A DNA stretch of 64,000 nucleotides, from positions 31,402 through 95,401 of the forward strand of contig NZ_JALQDG010000001.1 of the NCBI RefSeq assembly GCF_023631325.1, read 5' to 3'. The notes beneath the pieces were generated by a model, which was not told the origin of the DNA, searched no databases, and saw nothing but the letters and a program-made list of their open reading frames with translations. The position numbers and the translations under genes were made by a program. Numbering within the stretch: position 1 is the stretch's first letter; each line of letters starts with the position of its first letter. The stretch is from Caballeronia sp. INDeC2. Lineage in GTDB: Bacteria; Pseudomonadota; Gammaproteobacteria; Burkholderiales; Burkholderiaceae. Shown piece by piece: positions 38,434-47,266 of this stretch.

Positions 38434-39453
38434 TCAGCGACGAGCAGGCGCGGCGACGCTCTTGTCGGCGCGCATTGGTTCGGGCGCCGTCTTGCGCGAA
38501 CCCCAGCGCTGCGCGAGCACCGCGCACACCATGAGCTGGATCTGATGGAAGAGCATGAGCGGCAGCACCACCGCGCCCACCGCGTGCGACGCGAAGATCA
38601 CCTTCGCCATCGGAATGCCGGAGGCGAGGCTCTTCTTCGAGCCGCAGAAGATGATCGTGATCTGGTCCGCGCGGGAAAAGCCAAGGCGCTTCGCCGTGAA
38701 GGCCGTGATGAAAAGCGCGGCCGCCAGCAGCAGGATGTTGACGGCAAGCAGGCCCGCGAGCGTCGAAAGCGAGATCGAATGCCAGATGCCTTCGTTCACC
38801 GCCTCGCTGAACGCCACGTACACGACGAGCAGGATCGAGCCCTGATCGACGAACTTGAGCATCGCGCGATGCCTGTCGATCCATTTGCCGATGGCCGGCC
38901 GCAGCAATTGCCCGGCGATGAACGGCACGAGCAGTTGGAGGGTAATGTTGCCGACGGTATGCCACGGCGAGCCGGTCGTCGCGCCGTGATTGCTCACGAC
39001 GAGTCCGACGAGCGCCGGCGTGATGAAAATGCCGAGCAGGCTCGACGCGGACGCGCTGCACACCGCGGCCGGCACGTTGCCCTTGGCCATCGAGGTGAAG
39101 GCAATCGACGATTGCACCGTGGAGGGCAGCGTGCAAAGAAAGAGGATGCCCGTATAGAGGGCGGGCGTGACGATCGGCGTGAGCACCGGCTTGAGTACGA
39201 GGCCGAGCAGCGGAAAAAGCGCGAAGGTGCTGAGCAGCACGACGAGATGCAGCCGCCAGTGAGTCGCGCCGGCAACGATCGCCTCGCGGGAAAGCTTCGC
39301 GCCGTGCAGGAAGAACAGCAAGCCAATGGCGATATCGGTGATCCAGTTAAACGCAACCGCCACGCCGCCCCGGCAGGGCAGGAAGCTGGCGATGATGACA
39401 GTGCCGACGAGCGCCAGCGTGAAGTTGTCGGGAAGGAGTTTGGGCCGTGCCAT
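38434..39453 (-). CDS. Bile acid:sodium symporter (BASS/SLC10A7-like) family transporter
   Basis: A 339-residue protein with about ten helices. The SLC10A7/YfeH-like features are ALYTGILFLCTLPSTVQSSIAFTSMAKGNVPAAVCSAS (the crossing-helix region, about 108-145) and FCGSKKSLASGIPMAKVIF. These are predicted sodium-coupled carriers of organic anions; the substrate is not known. A short basic tail (RKTAPEPMRADKSVAAPARR, 320-339) follows the last helix. GGAAGGAG precedes the ATG. It lies upstream of, but probably is not cotranscribed with, the ACAD operon. Confidence 0.86.
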   Translation of the reverse strand: MARPKLLPDNFTLALVGTVIIASFLPCRGGVAVAFNWITDIAIGLLFFLHGAKLSREAIVAGATHWRLHLVVLLSTFALFPLLGLVLKPVLTPIVTPALYTGILFLCTLPSTVQSSIAFTSMAKGNVPAAVCSASASSLLGIFITPALVGLVVSNHGATTGSPWHTVGNITLQLLVPFIAGQLLRPAIGKWIDRHRAMLKFVDQGSILLVVYVAFSEAVNEGIWHSISLSTLAGLLAVNILLLAAALFITAFTAKRLGFSRADQITIIFCGSKKSLASGIPMAKVIFASHAVGAVVLPLMLFHQIQLMVCAVLAQRWGSRKTAPEPMRADKSVAAPARR

Positions 39454-39967
39454 CAGAGAATCTCGTACCTGGACACGCCGGGCGCGCGGCGCGGCGTATT
39501 CATCGTCAAGTCAGGAAAAACCATGATTTTCACTCGTGCCCGATTAAATTGGCAAATTCATTTACAAGATCGATTGATTACCAATTCGCATAGAAGTGCC
39601 AGTGTGACAACGCGGACAGGGGTTTTTGGCGAGCAACATTCGGGCCGCGTCGGCGTCAATTTAGCGGTTTTACCAATTGTCTATTCAGCACGTTTTCGTC
39701 ACATGTTTGGGCATCCGAAACGGTCGGCCAACACGAAAAAACTCTGACGTAACATGGTGTTACAACCATCGAGCAGGCCTAACACTTTTTGGCTCGACTG
39801 CCGCCACGGCTCCCAATAAATTGTTGGATACACCGGTTGGCGGGTTTCTGCATCGTCTCGATGCAGACACTTGGAAGCTCCGACTACGGCCGGTTGTCCG
39901 CCTGAATCGAAAGCCCGCACTTTCGATGCACGGACAGGAATATCGGTCGGACGCAGGCAGTTTCGAC
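39454..39967. other. Non-coding 514-base divergent region
   Basis: The region between the symporter gene and a small exported-protein gene is markedly more AT-rich than its surroundings around 39530-39680. It contains a short inverted repeat GTAAC-ATGGT-GTTAC (39749-39763). Open frames here (for example from 39677) are continuous with the small gene but do not look coding. No transposon ends were seen. Confidence 0.5.
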
Positions 39968-40336
39968 ATGACGCTCACTGGCTTTCGCAAGACTACCCGG
40001 CTTTTCGCATCCGTTGCGCTCGGCGCGCTGGCGGTCGCGGGTTCGCTCGCGCTGGCAGGGCCGCGCGTCGAGTGGCTGTCGTCGGCGGTGCTCAGCGATT
40101 CCGATTCCAGCCGGCAATCGCTGCACTTCACGCCGGTCGCCGCGAAAGACGGTCTGACGCCCGTGAGCGCGGAAGTGCGCCCCGGGCCGCGTGCCGATCA
40201 GGCCGCGCCCATGCGCGGCTCGGGCTCCATCCGCGCCGACATCACCCGCTACAACGAAGAGCGTAGTCTGCCGCGTCAGCCTGGACGTCCGTCGGACGAT
40301 GGCCGCGCGCCGGCCAATGCGAACTACCGCAACTGA
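39968..40336 (+). CDS. Small exported hypothetical protein
   Basis: A 122-residue protein with an N-terminal signal-like hydrophobic segment (RLFASVALGALAVAGSLALAG, positions 11-31) after a basic start. The mature part is hydrophilic, Ser/Arg/Pro/Asp-rich and probably disordered (SADAP-like composition, ending GRAPANANYRN). No domain is recognised. The start at 39968 places the hydrophobic segment correctly; ATG 39926 is an alternative. It sits upstream of a porin gene after a 506-base gap. Confidence 0.55.
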   Translation: MTLTGFRKTTRLFASVALGALAVAGSLALAGPRVEWLSSAVLSDSDSSRQSLHFTPVAAKDGLTPVSAEVRPGPRADQAAPMRGSGSIRADITRYNEERSLPRQPGRPSDDGRAPANANYRN

Positions 40337-40842
40337 TCTCTCGATCCCATCCGCAATAGCCGCCGTTCCGCGTCGTTTACCGCGCGGAACGAAAAACTAT
40401 TGGCGCGTCTAGCTCCGCTGTCGCGATGACGTAATCACGCCACAGTTACGCATCGATTTTCTTCAGGACGTTCCGCTCTTTTTTCCGTGCACCGACAATG
40501 CGCCGTGCACGGAGAAGTGTCGTATTTCCAATATTTCGAACGGCTTTCGGCGCTTCAACAGGCGCGCCGGTGCTCGCTTTCGCAAACCGTTGAGCTTGAA
40601 AAAAATCAGCGCGCGCGTGCGACGCGACTGGTCGCGCCGCAAGCACAGGCGGCCGGGATTATCCGAACCGCTATACCCGCAATAACCAAAAACATTTTTG
40701 ACCGGAAAAATGGTCCGTAAAGATGGTGCCGCTCCACACGCGATGCCACTCTCGCCCAAAAACCGTTAAGCCGGTCAGACGAGGCAAGGCAACGCTCCTC
40801 GCCCGCCAAGCTTTCAATTTTCGACAAAAGACAGGAGAGTTC
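40337..40842. promoter_or_regulatory. Long upstream region of the porin gene
   Basis: A 506-base non-coding stretch, AT-rich in places. A perfect 7-bp inverted repeat CATTTTT-GACCGG-AAAAATG (40693-40712) lies about 130 bases before the porin start and may be an operator or part of the leader. No confident promoter boxes were assigned. Confidence 0.45.
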
Positions 40843-41955
40843 ATGAAGTCAACCGTCAACCGTGCGCCGAAGACTACGGTGAGAGCAACGGTCAAGGCCA
40901 CCGCAGTCGCCGCAGCGATGCTCGGCCTCTTCGCCGCGGGCGCGGCACACGCGCAATCGAGCGTTTCGCTGTACGGGCAGGTCGACGAATGGGTCGGCGC
41001 TACAAAATTCCCGGGCGGCGATCGCGCGTGGAACGTCAGCGGCGGCGGCATGTCGACCTCGTACTGGGGCTTGAAGGGCGCCGAGGACCTCGGCGGCGGC
41101 TACAAGGCCATCTTCACGTTGGAAAGCTTCTTCCGCGCACAGAACGGCCAGTACGGGCGCTTCCAGGGCGACACCTTCTTCGCACGCAACTCGTACGTCG
41201 GCATTCAAGGTCCGATCGGCACGTTCACCGCGGGCCGCCTGACGACGCAACTCTTCGTCTCGACGATTCTCTTCAACCCGTTCGTCGATTCGTACGTCTT
41301 CTCGCCGATGGTCTATCACGTGTTCCTCGGCGCCGGCACGTTCCCGACATATCGAACGGATCAAGGCGTGGTCGGCGATTCGGGCTGGAACAACTCGGTG
41401 CAGTACACGTCGCCTGACTTCAACGGTCTGTCGGGCAGCGTGATGTACAGCTTCGGCAACAACGCCGGCGATGGCCGCTCGAAGAAGTACAGCGCGCAGT
41501 TCCTATACTTCCACGGCCCGTTCGCGGCCACGGGCGTCTATCAGTACGTGAACTTCAACAACACGCCGGGCGACCTGACGACGATCGACGGCTTCGCGAC
41601 GCCCGGCTACAAGAGCCAGAGCGTCGGGCAACTGGGTGCGTCTTTCGACATGAAGTACGTCAAATTCTTCGCGCAGTACATGTACACGAAGAACGACTTC
41701 GACGGCCCCGGCACGTTCCACGTCAACACCGGACAGGGCGGCGTGACGGTGCCGGTCGGCCCGGGCACGGTGATGGCGTCGTACGCGTACTCGCGCAGCA
41801 ACGGCGGCCTCGACCAGACGCACAAGAGCTGGGCGGTCGGTTACGACTATCCGTTGTCGAAGCGCACCGACGTCTACGCGGCGTACCTGAACGACAAGTA
41901 CACGAGCTTGTCGTCGGGCGATACGTTCGGCGTCGGCATCCGCGCGAAGTTCTAA
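40843..41955 (+). CDS. Gram-negative general porin (OmpC-like)
   Basis: A 370-residue outer-membrane porin. The signal peptide (1-37) ends GAAHA, followed by QSSVSLYGQVDEWVG, the typical first strand of Burkholderia porins. Alternating aromatic strands run to the end, and the protein terminates with phenylalanine (IRAKF), the signal for BAM assembly. GLKGAEDLGGGYKAIFTLES is a family signature. Probably a trimeric 16-strand barrel for small solutes. ACAGGAGAG precedes the ATG, and a strong terminator follows. Confidence 0.93.
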   Translation: MKSTVNRAPKTTVRATVKATAVAAAMLGLFAAGAAHAQSSVSLYGQVDEWVGATKFPGGDRAWNVSGGGMSTSYWGLKGAEDLGGGYKAIFTLESFFRAQNGQYGRFQGDTFFARNSYVGIQGPIGTFTAGRLTTQLFVSTILFNPFVDSYVFSPMVYHVFLGAGTFPTYRTDQGVVGDSGWNNSVQYTSPDFNGLSGSVMYSFGNNAGDGRSKKYSAQFLYFHGPFAATGVYQYVNFNNTPGDLTTIDGFATPGYKSQSVGQLGASFDMKYVKFFAQYMYTKNDFDGPGTFHVNTGQGGVTVPVGPGTVMASYAYSRSNGGLDQTHKSWAVGYDYPLSKRTDVYAAYLNDKYTSLSSGDTFGVGIRAKF

Positions 41956-41977
41956 GCAGCGCATACGCAAAAACGAA

Positions 41978-42005
41978 AACACCGCGCTTCGTGCGCGGTG
42001 TTTTT
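41978..42005 (+). terminator. Bidirectional terminator between porin and nitronate monooxygenase genes
   Basis: A perfect 10-bp stem (AACACCGCGC at 41978-41987 with GCGCGGTGTT at 41993-42002) is followed by more T residues to 42005. On the other strand it is followed by TTTTCGTTTTT, so it can serve both convergent genes. Confidence 0.9.
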
Positions 42006-42027
42006 CTTTGCGGCTAGCGGGAAACGA

Positions 42028-42990
42028 TCAGCCGATCGCGAGGCGCGTCTTGGCGTCGTCGTATTCGCGCTTCAGGCGCTGGACCAGTTCGGCGACGCTC
42101 GGCACGTCTTCCATCAGCCCGACGCCCTGTCCCGCGCCCCAGATTTCCTTCCACGCCTTCGCCTTGCTCGTGCCTTCGGCGAAGTTCATCGCTTCCTTGT
42201 TGGACTCGGGCAGCGCGTCCGGATCGAGCCCCGCATTGACGATGCTCTTGCGGATGTAGTTGCCGTGCACGCCCGTGAAGAGATTCGTGTAGATGATGTC
42301 GGCGGCTTTCGCATCGACGATTGCGCGCTTGTACTCCTCCAGCGCGTGCGCTTCTTTCGTCGCGATGAAGCGCGTGCCCATGTAGGCGAGGTCCGCGCCC
42401 ATCGCCTGGGCGGCGAGAATCGAGCCGCCGTTCGCGATCGCGCCCGACAGCACGATCGGACCGTCGAAGATGCGCCGCACTTCGCCGACCAGCGCGAACG
42501 GCGAGGTCGTGCCCGCGTGGCCGCCCGCGCCCGCCGCAACGAGAATGAGGCCGTCGACGCCCGCTTCGAGCGCTTTCTGTGCGTGACGCAGATTGATGAC
42601 GTCGTGCAGCACGATCCCGCCGTACGAATGCACCGCGTCGATCATTTCCTTGACCGGCGCGCGCAGGCTCGTGATGAAGATCGGTACCTTGTGCTCGACG
42701 CATACACGCACGTCCTGTTCGAGCCGCGCATTCGACTGATGAACGATCTGATTGACCGCGATCGGCCCGATGACCGCATCGGGATTCGCCGCCTTGTGCT
42801 CTGTGAGCGAGGCCTGAATCTGCGTGAGCCATTCGTCGAGCAGTTCGGCGGGGCGCGCGTTCAGCGCCGGAAACGAGCCGACGATGCCCGCCTTGCATTG
42901 CGCAAGCACGAGTTCCGGATAACTGACGATGAACATCGGCGAGCCGACGACGGGCAACGCGAGGTGCTGCAAGACGGCGGGCAGGGCCAT
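42028..42990 (-). CDS. Nitronate monooxygenase (2-nitropropane dioxygenase family)
   Basis: A 320-residue FMN-binding TIM-barrel protein. Characteristic blocks are LPVVGSPMFIVSYPELVLAQCKAG (positions 11-34), ITSLRAPVKEM, GLILVAAGAGGHAGTTSPFALVGEVR and GTRFIATKEAHA. The family oxidises alkyl nitronates such as propionate-3-nitronate to protect against nitro toxins. Start chosen at MALPAVLQHL, with AGGAG upstream. It is convergent with the porin gene and divergent from a dehalogenase-like hydrolase. Confidence 0.9.
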   Translation of the reverse strand: MALPAVLQHLALPVVGSPMFIVSYPELVLAQCKAGIVGSFPALNARPAELLDEWLTQIQASLTEHKAANPDAVIGPIAVNQIVHQSNARLEQDVRVCVEHKVPIFITSLRAPVKEMIDAVHSYGGIVLHDVINLRHAQKALEAGVDGLILVAAGAGGHAGTTSPFALVGEVRRIFDGPIVLSGAIANGGSILAAQAMGADLAYMGTRFIATKEAHALEEYKRAIVDAKAADIIYTNLFTGVHGNYIRKSIVNAGLDPDALPESNKEAMNFAEGTSKAKAWKEIWGAGQGVGLMEDVPSVAELVQRLKREYDDAKTRLAIG

Positions 42991-43234
42991 GTCACGAATC
43001 TCCTGAATGTGTCCGGGCAGCATCGAAACCATTCTACGAACTGGCGCTCGATTTCGGGAAAGCATGCGCGCCGGATTAGCGAACGATCGTTCGATTATAG
43101 ACACGACATCGTCCGCAATACATCCGCCATTTCCCGAGGAAGTCCTCAGTTTCGGCGTTTGCGCGGTCTCCGGCACGTGAGCAATCGCGCCCCGCGTCTA
43201 CAATGATTCGCAACGCCACGAACAAGAAAACATC

Positions 43235-44125
43235 ATGTCTTTTGGAGACTACGAACCGTTTCGCGTCGATGCGGGGGGCGTCGAAATCGTCGGGATGAAA
43301 GGCGGTGACGGGCCGCCGCTGCTTCTCATGCACGGTCATCCGCAAACTCACGAGATCTGGCACAAGTGCGCCGGCGATCTCGCGCAGCACTTCACCGTGA
43401 TCGCCACGGACCTGCGCGGCTACGGCGCGTCGGGCAAGCCGAAAAGCGACGCGCATCACACGCCGTATTCGAAGCGCGCGATGGCGGCCGATCAGGTCGC
43501 GGTGATGCGCCACTTCGGCTTCGAGCGCTTTCTCGTCTGCGCGCACGATCGCGGCGCGCGTGTCGCGCATCGCATGGCGATGGACTTTCCCGATGCCGTC
43601 GATCGTCTGATGCTGCTCGATATCGCGCCGACGCTCGCGATGTACGAAGCGACCGACCGCGCCTTCGCGACCGCGTACTTCCACTGGTTCCTGCTGATAC
43701 AGCCGTCGCCGCTGCCCGAGTTGCTGATCGGCGGCAATCCGAACGCCTATATCGATCGGGTAATGGGCAATCGGCATGCGGGACTCGCGCCGTTCGCGCC
43801 GCATGCGTTGCAGGCGTATCGCGACGCGCTCGCGGCGCCCGGGGCGATCTTCGCGATGTGCGAGGACTACCGCGCATCGGCGAGCATCGATCTGGAGCAC
43901 GATCGCGCCGATCTCGAACGCGGCCTGAAGGTCGCGTGTCCGCTGCGCGTACTGTGGGGCAAGGAAGGCGTGATCGAGCGATGCTTCGATGCGCTCGACG
44001 AATGGCGGCGCGTCGCGCGCGACGTGAGCGGGCGCGCGCTGCCGTGCGGGCACTACATTCCCGAAGAACAGCCCGACATGCTGCTCGCGGAAATGCTCGC
44101 CTTCTTCGAGGCCGATGCGCCCTGA
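43235..44125 (+). CDS. Alpha/beta hydrolase, probable haloacetate dehalogenase
   Basis: A 296-residue alpha/beta hydrolase in which the residues known for fluoroacetate dehalogenase line up with near-identical spacing: nucleophile D105 in HDRGAR, carboxylate-binding R106 and R109, acid D129, halide-pocket H150-W151 and Y212, and base H273 in CGHYIPEE. The enzyme class hydrolyses C-halogen bonds of haloacetates to glycolate. This is inference from residue pattern; epoxide hydrolase is the alternative. The gene is monocistronic, with a terminator 130 bases downstream. Confidence 0.8.
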   Translation: MSFGDYEPFRVDAGGVEIVGMKGGDGPPLLLMHGHPQTHEIWHKCAGDLAQHFTVIATDLRGYGASGKPKSDAHHTPYSKRAMAADQVAVMRHFGFERFLVCAHDRGARVAHRMAMDFPDAVDRLMLLDIAPTLAMYEATDRAFATAYFHWFLLIQPSPLPELLIGGNPNAYIDRVMGNRHAGLAPFAPHALQAYRDALAAPGAIFAMCEDYRASASIDLEHDRADLERGLKVACPLRVLWGKEGVIERCFDALDEWRRVARDVSGRALPCGHYIPEEQPDMLLAEMLAFFEADAP

Positions 44126-44253
44126 AACCCGCGCCGGCATTGGGTCTTACGCCGATTCAGGTGATCGTTAAAATTTTGTAGGGAAAGCACCGATGCACGT
44201 GAAATGACGCCGCGTTACGATACGTTGGACGTTGATCACGTCCATATGATTCT

Positions 44254-44287
44254 GCCGCTTGCCGCAGCTGACAAGCGGCTTTCTTTT
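44254..44287 (+). terminator. Intrinsic terminator downstream of the dehalogenase gene
   Basis: A perfect 8-bp stem GCCGCTTG (44254-44261) with CAAGCGGC (44272-44279), ten-base loop, then TTTCTTTT. It stands 128 bases after the stop codon, unusually far, and faces the convergent MBL gene. Confidence 0.75.
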
Positions 44288-44303
44288 GTGCGTGCGGTTT
44301 GCT

Positions 44304-45215
44304 TCAGGCCGCCGACACCATCGCGCCGCTTACGTTCACCGAGCCGCCGCGCGCCAATTCCCCGACGATCGTTTCTATGAGCTTCCGACGCTCGCCCCGC
44401 GGCGCGAGCGCATCGGCGGCGGCGCGCATCGAGCGGGCTTGTTCCGTCATCGCGAGCACGGCGTCGAATGACATCGCGCGCACTTCCATTAGCTTGAAGA
44501 CGATCAGCACCTTGAGCGCGTTCTTCGCGTTGCGCGGGGGATCGGCCTGCAAATAATCGAGCCGCGACGAAGCAACATCGAGCGCGCGCGTGACATCGCT
44601 GAACGGCGCGCCGTGGCCGGGAATCACGAGATCGATATCGAGCGTCGAGATCAGTTCGAGCACCGCGCGCTCTTCCGCGAAACCGCTGTCGCCTTCGAGT
44701 TCGGGAAAGATCACGCCGAAGCCGTTTTCCCACAACGCGTCGGCGCTGATGAGCACGCGCGTCTCCGGGCAATGCAGCATCAGCGAATGCGGATCGTGGC
44801 CCGGCGCGCCCAGCACGTTCCAGTCGAAGCCGCCGAGCGCGAGCGTCGCGCCGTTTTCGATCGTCCCCGTGAAGCCGAAGCGTTCACAGCGCTGGCCGGT
44901 CGCGCGGAACGTGAGCGCTTCTTCGTCCCACGCGCGCACGGCGTGCGCTTCGCTCGCGGGAATCAGCGTGCCGCACGCATAGGTTTGCTGAAGCAGCGCG
45001 TTGCCGCCGCAATGATCCGAATGCAGATGCGTGTTGACGATCAGATCGAGTTTGCGCGTGCCGAGCTTCTGCTTCACGAGTGCGAGCGTTTGCGGCGCGT
45101 GCGAGGCATAACCCGTATCGACAATCGCGGTGCCTTCGTCGCTCGCGAACAGCACGTTGTTCGACGAGAGCCAGCCGCGCTCGAAGACCGTCATGGATTG
45201 CGGAAGCGTCTTCAC
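44304..45215 (-). CDS. Metallo-beta-lactamase-fold hydrolase
   Basis: A 303-residue MBL-fold protein with the complete metal site: H63-L-H65-S-D67-H68, H140 (GAPGHDPHS), D159 (LISADALW) and H201 (IPGHGAPF). A C-terminal helical domain (about 225-303) resembles that of the glyoxalase-II/LACTB2-like group. Substrate is unknown; thioester or lactone hydrolysis is typical. It starts with GTG at 45215, overlapping the stop of the DUF1289-MaoC gene (GTGA). It is the last gene of the minus-strand run that begins at bioA. Confidence 0.85.
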   Translation of the reverse strand: MKTLPQSMTVFERGWLSSNNVLFASDEGTAIVDTGYASHAPQTLALVKQKLGTRKLDLIVNTHLHSDHCGGNALLQQTYACGTLIPASEAHAVRAWDEEALTFRATGQRCERFGFTGTIENGATLALGGFDWNVLGAPGHDPHSLMLHCPETRVLISADALWENGFGVIFPELEGDSGFAEERAVLELISTLDIDLVIPGHGAPFSDVTRALDVASSRLDYLQADPPRNAKNALKVLIVFKLMEVRAMSFDAVLAMTEQARSMRAAADALAPRGERRKLIETIVGELARGGSVNVSGAMVSAA

Positions 45216-45808
45216 GCGCGCGACTCCTTCGGCATCACGACGATGGTGGCCGTCGCCTTCAACACCGTCTCGCCGTGCTGATTGCGCGCGCCGCCTTCGA
45301 GCTTCACGAGGTCGCCGCCGAGGCTCGCTTTCCACTTCGCCTCGGTGACGCGCCAGAACATCGTGAGCACGTCGTTCGCCTTCACCGCGCGCGTCAGCTT
45401 GATGCCGAACTCGAGGCCGAGCGGCTGCGCGTCGCGCGAGAAATGCGCGGCGAGCATCGCCATCAGATGCGCGGTCGGCTGCGTGCCGGATGCGATCAGC
45501 GACCCGAAGCGGCTCGCGCGCGCGTAGGCGTCGTCGTGATGCAGCGGGTTGAGATCGTTGACGAGCGTCGCGAAGTGTTTGATCGAATCGGGCGGCAGCG
45601 CGAGCGTCGCCTCGAACGATTCGCCGATCGCCACGACACGCGCGCCCTGGCGGCGGCTTTCGACGCGCGCGAGCACCGCGCGCTTTTGGTCATCGTCGCC
45701 GGATGCCCACGCGGCGATTTCGTCGATGGTGCGCAGGCAGCCGTCGCAAAAGCCGGTCTCCGGGTTCATGCGGCAGACGTCGACGCACGGCGACGCCAGG
45801 CCGGTCAT
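45212..45808 (-). CDS. Fusion of DUF1289 zinc-ribbon-like domain and MaoC-like hot-dog domain
   Basis: A 198-residue two-domain protein. Residues 5-35 match DUF1289 (SPCVDVCRMNPETGFCDGCLRT, with C8, C12, C21, C24), a short Cys4 motif that probably holds a metal and is usually a stand-alone protein. Residues about 55-195 resemble a MaoC-type hot-dog (FATLVNDLNPLHHDDAYA, then FGSLIASGTQPTAHLMAML), as in (R)-enoyl-CoA hydratases; the D-x4-H pair of the active site appears in NDLNPLHH. The ATG overlaps the ybaK-like stop. Confidence 0.82.
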   Translation of the reverse strand: MTGLASPCVDVCRMNPETGFCDGCLRTIDEIAAWASGDDDQKRAVLARVESRRQGARVVAIGESFEATLALPPDSIKHFATLVNDLNPLHHDDAYARASRFGSLIASGTQPTAHLMAMLAAHFSRDAQPLGLEFGIKLTRAVKANDVLTMFWRVTEAKWKASLGGDLVKLEGGARNQHGETVLKATATIVVMPKESRA

Positions 45809-46302
45809 GACTCGGCCGTCTCGCGCAAGGCGACATCGACGACCGGCGCGCCCGTCAGCTCGATCAACTCTTGCGGCGACAGATTGAACACCGCATGCGG
45901 ATGCCCTGCGGCGGCCCAGAGACTATCGAGCGCGAGCAGATCTGCGTCGATCAGCGTGACCGGCTCGACCGCGTGGCCGATCGGGCACACGCCGCCGATC
46001 GCATAGCCGGTCTTCTCGCGCACGAACTTCGCATCCGCGCGCGCCAGTGCGCCGACGCGCGCCGCGACCTTCGCTTCGTCGACGCGATTCGCGCCGCTCG
46101 CGATCACGAGCACGGGCGCATCGTCTTCGCGGCGCCGGAAGAGGATCGACTTGGCGATCTGCGCAACCGCGCAGCCCAAGCCAGCGGCGGCCTCGGCGGA
46201 AGTCTTTCCGGTTTCGGGCAGCATCACGACGTCGTGCGGATGGCCGCGTTCCTTCAGCAAAAGCGCGACGCGGCGCGCGGAATCGGGTAAATGGTCGGTC
46301 AT
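45805..46302 (-). CDS. YbaK/EbsC-family aminoacyl-tRNA deacylase-like protein
   Basis: A 165-residue protein of the YbaK/ProX superfamily. AQIAKSILFR carries the conserved lysine, with ANRVDEAKVA, REKTGYAIGGVCPIGH and the closing FNLSPQELIELTGAPVVDVA. Members hydrolyse mischarged tRNAs, for example Ala- or Cys-tRNA(Pro), in trans. Which tRNA this one edits is not visible. It stands 12 bases downstream of mvaB and overlaps the next gene by ATGA. Confidence 0.85.
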   Translation of the reverse strand: MTDHLPDSARRVALLLKERGHPHDVVMLPETGKTSAEAAAGLGCAVAQIAKSILFRRREDDAPVLVIASGANRVDEAKVAARVGALARADAKFVREKTGYAIGGVCPIGHAVEPVTLIDADLLALDSLWAAAGHPHAVFNLSPQELIELTGAPVVDVALRETAES

Positions 46303-46314
46303 CGTGTTCCCTTT

Positions 46315-47238
46315 TTAGGCGCAGGCGGCGACGCCATCGCGCTTCTTCGTGAAGATCGCACGGCCGGCGCGCGACGAACTCGTCTTGCCGATCGCGCGCG
46401 AAATGAAATCGCCGATTTCGACGAGCTGATCCAGATCGACGCCCGTCTCGATCCCGAGCCCGTTCATCAGATAGACGACGTCTTCCGTCGCGACATTGCC
46501 CGTCGCGCCCTTCGCATACGGGCAGCCGCCGAGCCCCGCGACCGAGGCGTGGAAAATCTCGATGCCTTCGAGCAGCGCCGCATAGATATTGCCGATGGCC
46601 TGTCCGTACGTGTCGTGAAAGTGCCCGGAGAGCCGCTCGCGCGGAAATACCTTCTGCGCCGCCGCGAGCACTTCGCGCGTGCGTTTGGGCGTGCCGACGC
46701 CGATCGTATCGGCGATATCGATTTCGTCGCAGCCGAGCGCCTTCATGCGTTCGACGACATCCACGACCGACTCGATGCTCACCTCGCCCTGATACGGGCA
46801 GCCGAGCGCGCACGAGATGCTGCCGCGCAGGCGCATGCCCGTGTCCTTCGCGGCTTTCGCGACCGGCTCGAAACGCGCGATGCTTTCCGCGATGCTGCAG
46901 TTGATGTTCTTCTGCGAGAACGCCTCGCTCGCCGCGCCGAAGATGACGATTTCATCGGCCTTCGATTCGAGCGCGCCTTCGAAGCCGCGCATGTTCGGCG
47001 TCAGCACCGAGTAGATCGTGCCCGGACGGCGCTCGATGCCCGCCATCAAGGCGGCGGCGTCGGCCATCTGCGGCACCCATTTGGGCGACACGAAGGATGT
47101 CGATTCCACATTTACGATGCCCGCGCGCGCGAGCCGGTTCACGAGCTCGATCTTGGTTTCGGTGGGCACGAATTCCTTTTCGTTCTGCAGGCCGTCGCGC
47201 GGCCCGACTTCGACGATCTTCACCTTGGCCGGAATCAT
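46315..47238 (-). CDS. mvaB: Hydroxymethylglutaryl-CoA lyase
   Basis: A 307-residue TIM-barrel lyase of the HMGL/DRE family. It begins KIVEVGPRDGLQNE, carries HFHDTYGQAIGN for metal binding and has the signature SVAGLGGCPYAKGATGNVATEDV with the catalytic cysteine. It splits HMG-CoA into acetyl-CoA and acetoacetate, the last step of leucine breakdown. No liu genes for the preceding steps are adjacent. AAGGAG precedes the ATG. Confidence 0.95.
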   Translation of the reverse strand: MIPAKVKIVEVGPRDGLQNEKEFVPTETKIELVNRLARAGIVNVESTSFVSPKWVPQMADAAALMAGIERRPGTIYSVLTPNMRGFEGALESKADEIVIFGAASEAFSQKNINCSIAESIARFEPVAKAAKDTGMRLRGSISCALGCPYQGEVSIESVVDVVERMKALGCDEIDIADTIGVGTPKRTREVLAAAQKVFPRERLSGHFHDTYGQAIGNIYAALLEGIEIFHASVAGLGGCPYAKGATGNVATEDVVYLMNGLGIETGVDLDQLVEIGDFISRAIGKTSSSRAGRAIFTKKRDGVAACA

Positions 47239-47266
47239 GGCTGTCTCCTTTTATGTGCGATGGGGT

